This document shows positions 48,951 through 60,680 of a DNA stretch of 64,000 nt, one piece after another. Position numbers and translations under genes: made by a program. The DNA is from Myotis daubentonii (lineage: Eukaryota > Chordata > Mammalia > Chiroptera > Vespertilionidae): positions 24,072,294 through 24,136,293 of the forward strand of contig NC_081844.1 in the NCBI RefSeq assembly GCF_963259705.1. The letters are read 5' to 3'. The notes beneath the pieces were generated by a model. The model was not told where the DNA came from. It saw only the letters and a program-made list of their open reading frames with translations, and did no database searches. Positions within the stretch are counted from its first letter, which is position 1. The number at the start of each line of letters is the position of its first letter.

Positions 48951-49884
48951 TTCACAAAATGAGTTGGTTCCTGTTGAGTGAGTGCAGGGCTCAGGAAAGC
49001 AATCTCAAAAGGGGAACTCCAGAATGTTCCAACTCCCTAGGAATGTGTACAGAATTCCCCCAAGGATGCCATCTATTTGGTCAGGACACCACAAGCCTCA
49101 CCTAGCTGGAACCCAGTGGTACGGAAGAGGCGCCGACGCAGACTACACTGGAGAAGCTAGAATTTGACAGAACTAGCGAAGTAGCAAAACATGGATAGAT
49201 TTTAGGGTTTCAAGTCTACCCCCTTAGTACCTCACAATTTGACATCTCAACTTGGTAGGATTTTAAGATGTGGTCTCCGAGTGAGTACTCTCATTGTTTC
49301 CCCTCAATGAGGGCAGCAAATGAGGCCGGTTGGGACACAAAGGTTTCAAGATACTGTGAGCCCCCCAACTACCAACAGAATAAAATCGATGCTTTTGAAA
49401 GTGCGGTTATAAAACACCTTTGTGTTTTCATCTGTTTTGTCCAGATAGGCCGAGTGAAAAAGATAGTTTCTGAAGACCACAGCCTTTGCTGTTACTTAGA
49501 AGTCCCCAAAAGTTGTAGCTTCAGAGTGTTTAGAACCAACCTGGATGGTTAAGGGCTCAGCAATGACTCACCCTTGCCCCACCCTATGACTCACAGGTCT
49601 ACCTTTGAGGACTTCTCACCGTGTCCCTGATATCAGATCATCATGGGTTTCCAATGATGCAAGTTGATGGTGGCTCCGGGCAGGCCTGGAACTGGGAGAA
49701 AGAAGAGAAGGTGAGGGAGTGTACCAGGTGCTGCCCGCTCAGCCTGTCCAGAAATGTTGTATGCATGAGTGTGTGTGTGTGTGTGTGTGTGTATGCGCAA
49801 GCGCGTGCGAGGCACAACTGCCAGCCATAACTGGGAGCTGTGTCTGTGATTTTCAGTGTTCCAATAGGTACGTTAAGAAAGTAA

Positions 49885-50090
49885 GATGAGTGGCTCAGTG
49901 GTTGAGCATGGACCTATGAACCAGGAGGTCATGGTTGGATTCTGGGTCAGGGCACATCCTGGGGTTGCGGGCTCTATCTCCAGTGGGGGGCGTGTAGGAA
50001 GCAGTCAGTGATTTTCTCCTATGGTTGATATTTCTATTTCTCTCACCCTCTACTTTCCTCTTGGTAATTAATAAAAATATATCACCAAAA
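49885..50090 (+). mobile_element. Ves SINE
   Basis: Forward copy starting at GAGTGGCTCAGTGGTTGAGC with the GAACCAGGAGGTCATGG head and an A-rich end. Confidence 0.82.
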
Positions 50091-50759
50091 AAAGTACTTT
50101 GTTAAAAAAAAGTAGAAGGAACAGGGGAACTTAATTTTAGAAATATATCTTCTTCCAATATATCCAAAATATTATCATTTCAAGATGTAATAAACATAAA
50201 AGGTTTTTATGAGATTTAAAAAAGTTATTTCCTTTTCATACTGTCATTGGAATTGATGTGTCTGACATTTATACAACACATCTCAAATTGGACCAGCCGT
50301 ATTTCAAGGGCTCACCAGCTTCATGTGGTGACCATACCGGACAGCGCAGGCGGAAACAAATGTGGGTCCCCTGCCACAGGGGGACGGGAGCTTGCATTAA
50401 AAAAGGCAGTGAAGACACCCCCTGGTTACAGATTGGGAGGGCCTCAGGGTGCTTTCCCCCACCCATTTCCCCTTTCCTTCCCTCCCATTCATGACAGATA
50501 GGGGTCTCCTCGCCTGAGGCCACTCCATACCACCGCTGCAGCCCACGCCCCCAACCCCTAGACCTCTTCCGTTGCTCCCCAGTACCCCAGGGGCCGCCAA
50601 CCTCGGAATTCACCTAGCTTCGCCGCCCGCCTTGTGGATGCTGCCCTCCCTGTCACTCAACTTCTTGCTCCCGCCCCCGTCTTGCAGTAACCGTCGCTTC
50701 CTTTCGTTTCCACAGCGACGCCTTCAAGAGGCGGGGAAAGGGGCGCGCGGCCTCGAGAC

Positions 50760-51098
50760 CCATTTTGATTGGTGGAGGGCCACGCCCCTTCTTTCTCGCC
50801 CACTTCGTGCCCGCGTTCCGCCCCCTCGATGGATTCCGCAAGCTGATTGGCTAGCATTATGGTGAGAGCGGCTAGTCTACGCTCAAACCAGCCCCGTGGG
50901 GACGGGACGAAGGTGGGCGCCCTACACGCTGATTGGCTGGAAGGGCACGGGCTGCAGGGAGGGGCGGGGCGGACGCGGAGCCGTGGTTAGTCTCGCGCAG
51001 CAGTCGTGAGCGCGTGAGGGACCTGTGCTGCGTTGCGTGCTGGGAGGCAGCAGCAGCAGCAGTAGCAGCAGGAGCAGTAGCCGCCGTGTGAAGAAATC
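50760..51098 (+). promoter_or_regulatory. TECR: TECR CpG-island promoter and 5'UTR
   Basis: Three GATTGG (inverted CCAAT) boxes occur near 50767, 50844 and 50931, with GGGGCGGGGCGG Sp1-type boxes at about 50960-50970 and high CG density from 50.69 to 51.26 kb. No TATA box is seen. The leader before the ATG carries a run of CAG/TAG triplets (about 51047-51080). The TSS probably lies between 50980 and 51030. Confidence 0.75.
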
Positions 51099-51113
51099 AT
51101 GAAGCATTACGAG
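51099..51113 (+). CDS. TECR: Trans-2,3-enoyl-CoA reductase, first coding exon only
   Basis: TECR is the ER membrane enzyme that performs the last step of very-long-chain fatty acid elongation, reducing trans-2-enoyl-CoA with NADPH. Only five codons are in the window: ATG AAG CAT TAC GAG (MKHYE), followed at 51114 by the donor gtaaga. This matches the human protein start and its first exon/intron junction, and lies in a CpG-island promoter at the syntenic position next to DNAJB1. The remaining exons, starting in the ubiquitin-like N-terminal domain, lie beyond 64000. The exon is too short to identify on its own; the call rests on start sequence, donor, promoter and synteny together. Confidence 0.88.
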
Positions 51114-52027
51114 GTAAGAAATGAGGATACGGCCACCGCAAACCCACTCTTTTTTCGCGGGTCCACGAGATCCCCCTTTCCTGTCCTGTGCCCGGAGGAC
51201 TGCTGGACGGCGCAGGCGCAGTGGGCGCGGTTGTGCCCCGGGACGCTCGCAAATTTCAGTGCGCATGTGCAGAGGAGGTATTTATAATTCTGCAACCCAG
51301 GCTGTTTTGGGGATGCCTTTTCTTGGGGGTCTCTGCTGCACCTGAGGAGTTTGCAGTTTCCTGCAGCTCTCCCAGCGGGCAGAGTTGCAGGCTTTGGCAG
51401 GGGAGGAACGAGGGTGCGGGACCCTTGCTCCCAATGCGTAGGTGTCTTGCACAACCTGGCACCATGTCGCCACCTCGGGCTTAGGAAGGGGCTTTGCTAT
51501 CAGCCCTCTCTGGCACAACCTTTGGACCCCTTCCCTCGCCTGGCACGTTCCCGAGAAGCTTAGGAGGTGAGGAAGGTGCTGCCAGGGCTGGTTCCCGCCA
51601 AGCAACAAAGCTGATCTGGCTTCCTGGTAATCTAAGAGATCATCTTTGTCACCCCTTGTGTGTCACAGAAGTCTCACCCCCACAGCCACTCTTGAAGCCC
51701 GTCTTCTGACTCCTAAGTTGGGCTTCTTTTTTTCCCGTAAAACGAAGTTTCTTCAGGCTCGTAGAGATCTCTCTGATAATATTAGTAATTTTATCACTTA
51801 ATTATTGCTGACTTTTTAGTGAGTCATTTTAGCAAGTGCTCACTCTTGTGCTAATAAAATTCAGTTTCCTTCTTCTCTTATCCTCATAGCCTATGAGGTA
51901 GGAGACTATTATTGTTATTATTTCCATTTTTGTAAACCGAAAAACAGTCTCAGAGATGTCACGTGACTTGCTCAAAGGTTCCCAGCTAGTAAATGCAGAA
52001 CACAGAAACTCAGAACTCCAGAGTTCC

Positions 52028-52266
52028 TTGCCCTGGCCGGTTTGGCCCAGTGGATAGAGCGTCAGCCTGCGGACTGAAGGGTCCCAAGATTCGATTCAGG
52101 CCAAGGGCACATGTCTGGGTTCCGGGCTGGATCCCCAGTAGGGGGTGTGCAGGAGGCAGCCGAACAATGATTCTCTCTCATCATTTATGTTTCTGTCTCT
52201 ATCTCCTCCCTTCCTCTCTGAAATCAATAAAGAAATATATATTTAAAAAAATAAACAAGAAAAAAA
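52028..52266 (+). mobile_element. Ves SINE in TECR intron 1
   Basis: Near-consensus head CCCTGGCCGGTTTGGCCCAGTGGATAGAGCG. AACTCCAGAGTT flanks it at about 52014-52025 and 52267-52278. A reverse MIR lies at about 51830-52013. Confidence 0.9.
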
Positions 52267-52339
52267 ACTCCAGAGTTTCTAGTTATTAGCCACTATGTCA
52301 TGCTGGTCCCCAAATAAAAATTAGCAGGTTGAGAGATTT

Positions 52340-52860
52340 CTCCTCCCCTCACCTCCTAATTAAATTTTTTTTTGGTAAAATATGTATGAAATTTATCATC
52401 TTTTTTAAAAAAATATTTCTTTATTGATTTCAGAGAGGAAGGGAGGAGAGAGAGATAGAAACATCAATGATGAGAGAGAATCACTGATCGGCTGCCTCCT
52501 GCACACCTCCCAACTGGGGATTGAGCCCGGAACCCAGACATGTGCCCTTGGCCTGAATCGAATCTGGGACCCTTCAGTCCACAGGCCTACGCTCCATCCA
52601 CTGAGCCAAGTCAGTCAGGGCCATCTTTATTCTTTTTAAGTGTACAGGACAGTGGCATTAAGTATGTTCACATTGTTATGCAACCATCATCAGCATCCAT
52701 TTCCAGAACTTAATTCTTTTCATCTTGCAAAACTGAAGTACTACTGTTAAAATACTAACTTCCTATTCCCCCCTCTGCCCAGCCTCTAGCAACTGCCATT
52801 CTACTTCCGTCTCTGTGAGTTGCACTAGGGTTAGGTACCTCATGTAAATGGAAGGAAGGA
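52340..52860 (-). repeat. L1M-type fragment split by a Ves SINE
   Basis: Reverse L1 words (AAGTGTACAGGACAGTGGCATTAAGTATGTTCACATTGTTATGCAACC). A reverse Ves occupies about 52403-52620. Confidence 0.75.
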
Positions 52861-53139
52861 TTCATTGTTTTTATTCATAAGTTGAATACCACTACCTCTG
52901 CCTTTTATCCCATAAGTCCTCAGTCATTTTTGGCATGGTACTAAGAATAAGGAGGTACAGTTCAGTAATCTCTCATGCCCCATTTAACTTTGTGATCATA
53001 AAATAAAGTTCTTCTAATATAATTTTCCCTTTTAAACCCTCTGTGTAACCCTGGAGAAAAAGCCACATTCAGTTTGAAAGATGTAGGATGGAAGGTCTGT
53101 GTGGCATTTTTATAGTGGAGTTTTAATCCCCCCCCCCCC

Positions 53140-53275
53140 CCATTAAATTTATTGGGGGTGACATTGGTTAATAAAATTACATAGGTTGCAAAGTGTACAG
53201 TCCTATAATACATCATCTGTATATTGCATTGTGTGTTTACCACTCAAAGTAAAATCTCTTAATTTTACTAGTCAG
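53140..53275 (-). repeat. L1 3'UTR fragment
   Basis: AAATTTATTGGGGGTGACATTGGTTAATAAAATTACATAGG in reverse orientation, next to a C-run at about 53130-53143. Confidence 0.65.
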
Positions 53276-55372
53276 ATCAAGTAGGCCTCTGAGAACCCGT
53301 GGGGTGGGCACTTTTGTTCTGAGAAGCTGGGCACAGATTGGAACCCATGTTTTACCTTACTCAAACCTTTCCCTCCCAAAAGGAAGGGGGAGCGTCAAAC
53401 CCACTGTTCAAAATAAAAAAAATAAACAAAATGAAAAAAAGTAGTTATTTTGCTGTGTTCTCTGTTATCATTCTCTGCTAACCTTTGCCAAGTATTCACT
53501 GAGGTGATAGCTACAGAGTTTCTGAATGGGAGGAGCAGTCACCTCCCTGCCGTGTTTGCACAGCAAGCAGATGAGCCCAGGGGTGTGTGTTTTTACAGAT
53601 CTATAAAAGTAGCAAGGTTGCTTTCACTCACATTTAGCAAAGATTGAGAAAAGGTTTCAATTACTGTCCACATCAAAGAATATGTTTCTGTTTGGGTCAA
53701 GTGACCCCCTGTCCACAGAGAGATTGGCCTCCCTCAGAAGGCCTTTTTGGCCCCAGAGGTTTCTCCTAGATGGTAAAGTGCAATATCCAAGTGCAGTTGA
53801 TGAGTGATTGAAGTATTTATACAGAAAGGAGCAGGACTCATGCAGTGTCAACAGCAAGCTAACCAGGATTGACATCTGATGTTACGGCAGTTAGAAGTTC
53901 AGCTAAAGGGAAGGTTTGTTGTAGTTCGCTGTCACTGCCTATTTTCCCTCTGTGATCTGAAATGAAAAAGTATCCCTTCAGTGGCCTGAGACAAGCCTGT
54001 AGAGCTGGGCTCCCTCTGGCCTTGGCTGAAGCTGGCTTTTGGAAGTTCAGAGCTGACCTTGGGATTATCTTGGGGTCAGAGCAAGTTAAGATAAGAGAAC
54101 TACTTATCTCAAGCTACAGGTTTTTTGTTTTTTTTAAATTGCAGTTTTTGCCATTGCTGATTAGAGGTCAAAACAATGATACCAGTAGCAACTGGAAAAA
54201 CAGCTTATTGCATCTTGTAAATGAAGAGAATCAGCACCTTAGGCCTCCCAAGCCCAAGTCCCTACTCATTTCCTGCAGCTGGGTACCCCGAGGTGAGGAA
54301 GCCTCATCCTCTGGGGTCCCCACTGCCCTCATATAGGATCTTCCACCACCTCACCTCAAAGGGTAGCTCTGTTGGTGCCCATTTTGCAGATAATTCTAGG
54401 CCAATATTGTGCCTTGACTCAGGCATATTCTTGCTTCAGCTGCCTCTACAGGTGTAAGTATGTGAAAGGTCTGTAACTAGAATACCAGTCATGGGACAGT
54501 TTAGAGCCAGAGAACTGAGTAGGAAGGTGAAAATTAAGGAGAAAGTGCAAGTCATGTTTAATGGTGTCGTAGGTGTGTGGGCTTTGACTAGCCCTGGCCC
54601 GAGTCCTGGCTCTGCCACTCTAAATAATGGCATGACCCCAGCAGCTTACTTCACCTCTGTGGACCTGCCTCTGGCTACTCCTTGGAGTGAAGCAAAGTTT
54701 TAAAGTTTTAAAGAACATTATGAAGTTGCTGGAAACATACTAGCCAGGGGTATACATAAAAGGGGCGGTGCTACATGCACATCTGGGTCATCCTTTTTAA
54801 ATGTTTTGCACAATTCCATTGTATGAAAAGAAATCAGTTTGATTTACCTAGCCATTTAATAAATCTCCAAATATCCTGTTGAGTGGAATAAAGCAAGTTG
54901 CAAAAGACTCTGTAAGTTGAAAAAAAGAAAGTACCAAGTGAGACTTACATGTACTGTTGTTTATGGGTATATACCTAATCTAAGGATAAATTGTAATACA
55001 AGGTGAGAAATGTGTGGGAATTACACAGTAGTTAGAAGAACCATTGCTTTGGGAGAAAAAGATGGGGAAGAAAAGCTATGGGGAGGCTTTAGCTATGTCT
55101 GTTTTATTAAAAAAAGAAAAAGAATCTAATATAACTAGAATAAAATGAAAATTTTACTTCAGAGATGGGATTCTAGGTGTATCCTGTAATTTTTTCTTCT
55201 GAATTCTTATGTCCTTTTGAAATAGAAGGTGAGGAATAACTAGGGGTGTTTTTGGCCATCGAACCCTGTTTTAACATGTGGTTCTCTGGTCCTTGCAGGT
55301 TAAATTTGGTGCCTGTTTGCAGGAAGGTGATGTGTTCTAAGATGGGGACTGCTTGATCTCTTTACTCTCACC

Positions 55373-55738
55373 TTTTTTTTTTTTTTTTTTAATTGCTTAA
55401 AGTATTACAAAGGGTATTATATATGTCTCCTTTTTTCCTCCTCCCTTGACAATCCCCTGGCCTCCCCTACCCCCCAGTGTCTTATGTCCATTGGTTATGC
55501 TTATATGCATGACACCTTTTTTTTTAATGTTTTTTAAAAAATTGATTTTAGAGAGAACAAGGGAGAGGATAGAGAGATATAAACATAGATGAGAGAGAGA
55601 GACATCGACCAGCTGCCTCCTGTACACCCCTTACTGGGCATCGAACCCGCAACCCGGGCATGGGCCCTGACCGAGAATCGAATTGGGGACCTCTTAGTTC
55701 ATGCGTCGACACTGAACCACTGAGCTACACCGGCTGGG
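55373..55738 (-). mobile_element. Ves SINE joined to a young L1 3' end
   Basis: On the minus strand a Ves (55738 to about 55523) runs directly into 150 bp matching the 3'UTR of the young L1 at 667-2245 (GCATATAAGCATAACCAATGG, CATAAGACACTGG) and one terminal A-run. CTCTCAC occurs on both sides (55365-55371 and 55739-55745). Confidence 0.75.
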
Positions 55739-55869
55739 CTCTCACACCCTTCTACATTGCATTGAACAGGTCTTCAGAAAGTGCTTTTGGGGTTGATTTT
55801 GCATTTGCAGACAGGATGGACCTTAGTTGTAACACCCTCATCTGAGCTATCTTTTTGTGGCTAGGTAGT

Positions 55870-56165
55870 GATAAAAGCAGGGACACTGACATTTACGGTG
55901 TCCTTCCAAAAACCCTGAGAGGTGGGTACCCTTTGTCCCCCATTTTGTAGACTAGGAACTTGCCCACAGTCAGTCACATCATGCTGGAGACAGGATCCAG
56001 ACCTAGGTCTGTCTGATTCCTCAATGATAGAATAGTGTGATGCTGGTGCTGCTGACAGCTGCCATTGTTTATTGAGTCCTATGAGCGTCTGATCAGGTGG
56101 GCAAGAGTATTATTTCTACTTTACAGGCTCAGAGAAGTAATTAAGTTGCTCAAGGTCGTAGACCT
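55870..56165 (-). repeat. MIR fragments
   Basis: Two reverse MIR-like blocks (CCCATTTTGTAGACTAGGAACTTGCC and TACTTTACAGGCTCAGAGAAG). Confidence 0.55.
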
Positions 56166-57141
56166 AGGAAACAGTGTGCCTGTCCCCTGTTACTGTCCCT
56201 GCGGTTGATGCTCTACTGATGCTGCTCCAGGCCGCGGATGGCTGTGTATGTTTCTGAGGACGCATCCATGGCTGGAGGGTGGGAGAGGCGCCGTGGGCCA
56301 GCGTGGGCTGCTGGCAGAGGGTCTCCCTCTGCCTTAAACTCGGTGGACTGTAGAGTTCTGCAGCCATGAAAGCTTGGTGAGCTTTAAAGGCCTTTCCTGT
56401 GATGGCGTGCCTCAGGCCAGGAGCCTGCGAGCTGGTTTTAGGCTTTTGACACCCTGCAGATTTCTTGCTCTGAGCAGGTAGTGATTCACTGTTTCAGATT
56501 GTCCTGGTGGGTCCCCTCTTCTGTCCCTTGGTAGCTCTGCATTTCAGCCACTCCCTTCCTGCGAGCCTGAATCTGAGAACCCCGAGCCTGGATGAGCTCT
56601 AGAATTCTCGGGTTTGTCTTCTGTACTCTACAGGCAAGGGATCTGAGGCCCAGAGAGGAGGGCCTTTGCCAGGGCCACAGGGCCAGTCCCTCACTGGGTT
56701 TGGCAGTCCTTCCTGGGAAGACAGCAAAGCCCGCAGGCTTTGGATCTGAGTTGGATTCAGATCCTTAACGGCCCCATAAAAAGCTGAAGCTCATGGACAG
56801 GTTCTGCAACCTCACAGGCCAGTTTCCTCACTCACACAGTGGGGGCCAGGGGTGTGCCCTGCTGGCCCTCCCCCTTCAGAGCGCCTTGTTGCACACTGAC
56901 CATCACCCTGCTGGGCATAAGGGTCCCTAACCTCACTGGGCTATGGCTTCAAGGGGCTATTGCTCGGTGAACATTAGATGAGCAGATGCCTGGAAGGCAC
57001 TCAGCTCAGGGCCAGGCAAAGCACAGGAGGGCAGCTAACATTTAGCAAGTTCTGTTGATCTACCTGCCTTCAGAGGCCTTGGTGCTGAGTTGGAGGAGGC
57101 AGGGTCGGGTGGGCTGAGGTGGAGAAGGGGAGGGTCTAGGC

Positions 57142-57452
57142 CAGTGGTTCTCAACCTTCCCAATGCCGCAACCCTTGAATACATTTCCTCGTGTGGTGGT
57201 GATCCCCCAACCATAAAATTATTTTCGTTGCGACTTCATAACTGTAATTTTGCTACTGTTATGAATCGTAATGTAACTATCTGATATGCAGGATGTATTT
57301 TCATTGTTACAAATTGAACATAATTAAAGCATAATGATTAATCACAAAACAATATGTAATTATGTATGTGTTTTCCGATGGTCTTAGGCGACCCCTGTGA
57401 AAGGGTCGTTCGACCCCCAAAGGGGTCGCGACCCACAGGTTGAGAACCGCTG
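57142..57452. mobile_element. SPIN-like hAT MITE
   Basis: The 311 bp element has ends CAGTGGTTCTCAACCTTCC and CAGGTTGAGAACCGCTG. The subterminal GGTCGCGACCCACAGG and CGACCCCTGTGAAAGGGTCGTTCG blocks and the internal TTATGAATCGTAATG match the SPIN family as I recall it. The 8 bp duplication is GTCTAGGC (57134-57141) / GTCTAGGT (57453-57460). It is non-autonomous. OposCharlie3-type hATs share similar ends and are the main alternative. Confidence 0.82.
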
Positions 57453-57640
57453 GTCTAGGTGGAGGAGGCAGGTAGGAGGTGGGTGAGGGTGGGCTCCAGG
57501 TGGGGCAACTGAGCCCCACTGGCTGGGACTGGGAGTGATCCTGTGCTTAGCAGAGCCCCTGGAATAATCGGTTCCTGAGGAGAGGGGAGTTGGAGGGTTG
57601 ATAACTGCTTGGAAGGGACCTGCACCTGTTGTGACACGGT

Positions 57641-57964
57641 TGTTTAGTTGGGAATCTCTGCACTTTCACCGACAGGCTTGGCTGGGTGAGAAAGGCCAGA
57701 GACCTCCAGCTGGTGGGTCAAGTTCAGGCTAGGTCTATATACCCTCTTGCAGACATTGACAGTGGCAGCTGAGAAGGTTTGAATACAGGAAACAGCCAGA
57801 GCTGTTTAGTTGGGAATCTCTGCACTTTCACCGACAGGCTTGGCTGGGTGAGAAAGGCCAGAGACCTCCAGCTGGTGGATCAAGTTCAGGCTAGGTCTAT
57901 ATACCCTCTTGCAGACATTGACAGTGGCAGCTGAGAAGGTTTGAATACAGGAAACAGCCAGAGC
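57641..57964 (+). repeat. Exact 162 bp tandem duplication
   Basis: 57641-57802 and 57803-57964 differ at one base I can see (57717 G versus 57879 A). The unit is not a known repeat; it starts TGTTTAGTTGGGAATCTC and ends CAGCCAGAGC. Confidence 0.95.
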
Positions 57965-57984
57965 ATCATCATCACCACCATCAA

Positions 57985-58145
57985 GCTACTGCCAGTGTAG
58001 TGCTCACTTTAAGTGCTTTTTATCTAGTAACTTGTTTAACCCTTATAATTAATCTGTGAAAGAGATACTGTTTGACAGATGGGGAGATTGAAGCACAGAA
58101 AAGCAAAGTGACGTGCCCATGGTCACACAGTGAGTGGCAGAGCCC
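57985..58145 (-). repeat. MIR SINE
   Basis: GTGCTCACTTTAAGTGCTTTTTATCTAG and GGTCACACAGTGAGTGGCAGAGCC, reverse MIR order. Confidence 0.75.
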
Positions 58146-58729
58146 AATTCTCCCAGACCCACATGGGCTCTGCTGTGTGTGGGCCCAGGTGCTCATGCCC
58201 TGAGGAAGGGATGAAGGGGGTGGCCTGTGGATGCCACTGGGTGGATCTGCCTTCGGACATTTACCCTATCAGTGTTTCAGTTTTCTCACCCGTGAAGTCA
58301 GGATGCGGACACCTGACTCAGAGGGCCACTGGGGAGTGGGAAGTGCCCAGCGCATTCCTGGCCTCCAGTCACTGTCCAAAGCATTAGGTGGATCAGAACC
58401 AATCGCTGGCAGATAAAGACAGATCTGCATTAGTCAGGCACCTGAGTGCTTTCTGCATGTGGTCTCTTGAACACCTGAAAACTGTCGGTGAGCAGCCAGT
58501 GGGGCTCCTGGATATGGCTTCGTGCGAATAACATCCCCAGGAGGTGGAAGAAGCAGCCAGATGCCAGGGCTCAGCTTTGGTATAATGTCATAGTTACATT
58601 TTGGGGTGATCCGCTCTTTCCTGCTTTGTGGGACGACCCTCAGTGAAGGCAAAGTGCTCGCAGAAGCATGGCAATGGGAGGGTCTTAGCACCCTGGCTCC
58701 CACCTTTTGAGGCTTCTAGTCATTCTCTG

Positions 58730-59125
58730 TCCCCTGCTTTCCTCACTCAACACTGCACGCTTTCACTCTTCAAACACCCACAGCCATGTCCCTGCTCCAG
58801 GAGCACAGGCTGATCCCTCAGTCAGGAATGCGCTTCCCTCTGTTCTTCGCTTGCCCGGTCCCTTGTTTTTGAGAGCTCAGCTTCAGTGTCATGCTGAGAG
58901 GCCTTCCTGGACCATCCTATCTGGAGTACAACCCTCAACCCTACTCCCCAGCCCCCCGTAATCCTTTCATGGGCTGTTTCGGCTCTGGTGTTCTCATTTG
59001 GTTACTTGCTGGTCTTTCTACCCTGGTCAGACTGAGCTCTGTGAGGGCCGGGCCTCTGTCTTGTTCCTAGTCTCCTCAGCATTCGGTCAGTGCTTCTTTG
59101 TTGAATGAATGAGTGGATGAATGAA
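58730..59125 (+). repeat. L2 LINE 3' fragment
   Basis: CATGCTGAGAGGCCTTCCTGGACCA, CTGAGCTCTGTGAGGGCCGGG and TTGTTGAATGAATGAG. Confidence 0.72.
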
Positions 59126-60519
59126 TGCATCTTCTTGCAGTCAGGCTAACAGGGAGCAGAAGGGTGAGAGTGGGGCCCGCTGCAGGGGCCTGGATGAGTC
59201 TGGTTTCTCACACGGTGGGCTGAGGGGCCTCGTTAGGGGTCCTGACGTTGGGAAGGCAGCTTCTTATGGCTTCTGGCCACTTGCTCTGGGTTTACCTAAT
59301 CTCAGCAGGACTATTCCCCGTCATCCCTCCCCTTCAGTGTGAGCTGCCCACACTGCACCTGGGCCACCCCTCCCCACACAGGTGGCTGGCAGGATCTGCT
59401 GCTCTGGGTGTACTGTGGGGCTTCACTTACCTGTTTCCAATCTATCACTTCATTAGTCTGCTAGTTCCAACATGTTTTTTTTTTTCCTCTTTACCCCTCA
59501 CATACCAGGAATACTGGAGTGAATGAATCTCAGCCTCTGCCCTCAAGGTCGTGAGCCTAAGTGAGGCCTGAAGGAGGGGGAGGGGACCAGCATGTGCTGA
59601 GGCTGGGAGGCCAGACTTCCTTGGGTGTCCCACATCAAGAAATGAGGCCGGCCAGGGCTTCGTAGCCACCCGGATGCCTGTGCACTTTAACCCGAGGGTG
59701 ATGGACGTCTCTTTTCCCTGTTGATTTTATCTAAAAGGTTAATTTCCAGGGGGTGGTTTAAGTCCGGGGTGGCTCTCTTGTTATGGTGTTTGTTACATAA
59801 ATGCTCAGGGTAGTTCCTTATTGACAAATGGTTAGAGATGGGCCAAGCCTCCCCCAGCCCTTGGAGGGATAAAGGACCTCTCATTAGCTTGCACTGAGTG
59901 ACTGGCAGGCTGGCACAGCCCTGCCCCTGTCCCTGCTTGAACCAGGCTCTTATGTAAGCAGAGTCCCCAGGCCATTCAGTCAGCCCAGGGGACTGCAGGG
60001 TATGTGTCGTACCCTGGGCCCTTCGGAATTATTATTTTCTTCCTGTTTAAAGGGAGCATTGGCCAGGGCCATGCCAGTTGTGTGGTGGGCCCATGGGAAC
60101 AGTGCCTGTCATCAGGGTGGGTGTGGGCTGGCCAAGTCTGCGAGAGGGTGGTTTAACATTGGCACTGAGGCTTCACGGAGCATTAGGAAGCAGGTTGCAA
60201 TTTGAGGGGGTCACAAAGGGAGCCTCCAGTCTTATGGGGAGAAGCTGTCTCCCAGGCACCTTAGGAGTCTATCTCGGCAGGGGGTTGCTGCATCAGGCTT
60301 GTCAAGAGCTGGGGTTGGGAAAGCGTAGCTCTTGAGGGTGGGTGAGGGTAATATCAGAGTTCTTGGGCCATCTGTAGTCTGAAACAGTATATTATTGGAT
60401 ACTATTTGCTCTAGAGAATCAAGTCGGACAAAATCTCCGGGCTGGGGGTGAGGGTCTGCAGAGGACAGGGCTGGAGTTCAGATGGGTAACTCCAGTGCTG
60501 GGAGTTTTGGGGAGAGGCT

Positions 60520-60680
60520 GCTATTCTTATCTTGTCTGGAAATCCTGTCATTCAGGTTTCAGCTCGAATGTCACCCCTCTGAGAGGCTCCCCCTGACCCA
60601 GCCAGGCCACCTGTCACCCTATCACCTCTCCTGTTTTAGTTCTCCACACAGACGTAGCACCTCCAGGGAGCATGTCAGTG
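60520..60680 (+). repeat. L2 LINE fragment
   Basis: CATTCAGGTTTCAGCTCGAATGTCACCCC followed by GAGAGGCTCCCCCTGACCC, an L2 3' region without its end. Confidence 0.6.

Larger units (their letters stand above)
44051..50690. other. DNAJB1-TECR intergenic region
   Basis: Divergent spacer. Recognised repeats are listed separately; forward MIR at about 44680-44890 and MIR pieces (forward then reverse) at 46570-46935 are minor. 47.6-48.4 kb and 48.96-49.88 kb have no gene and no repeat I can name, apart from a (GT)n run at about 49769-49792. Confidence 0.6.
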
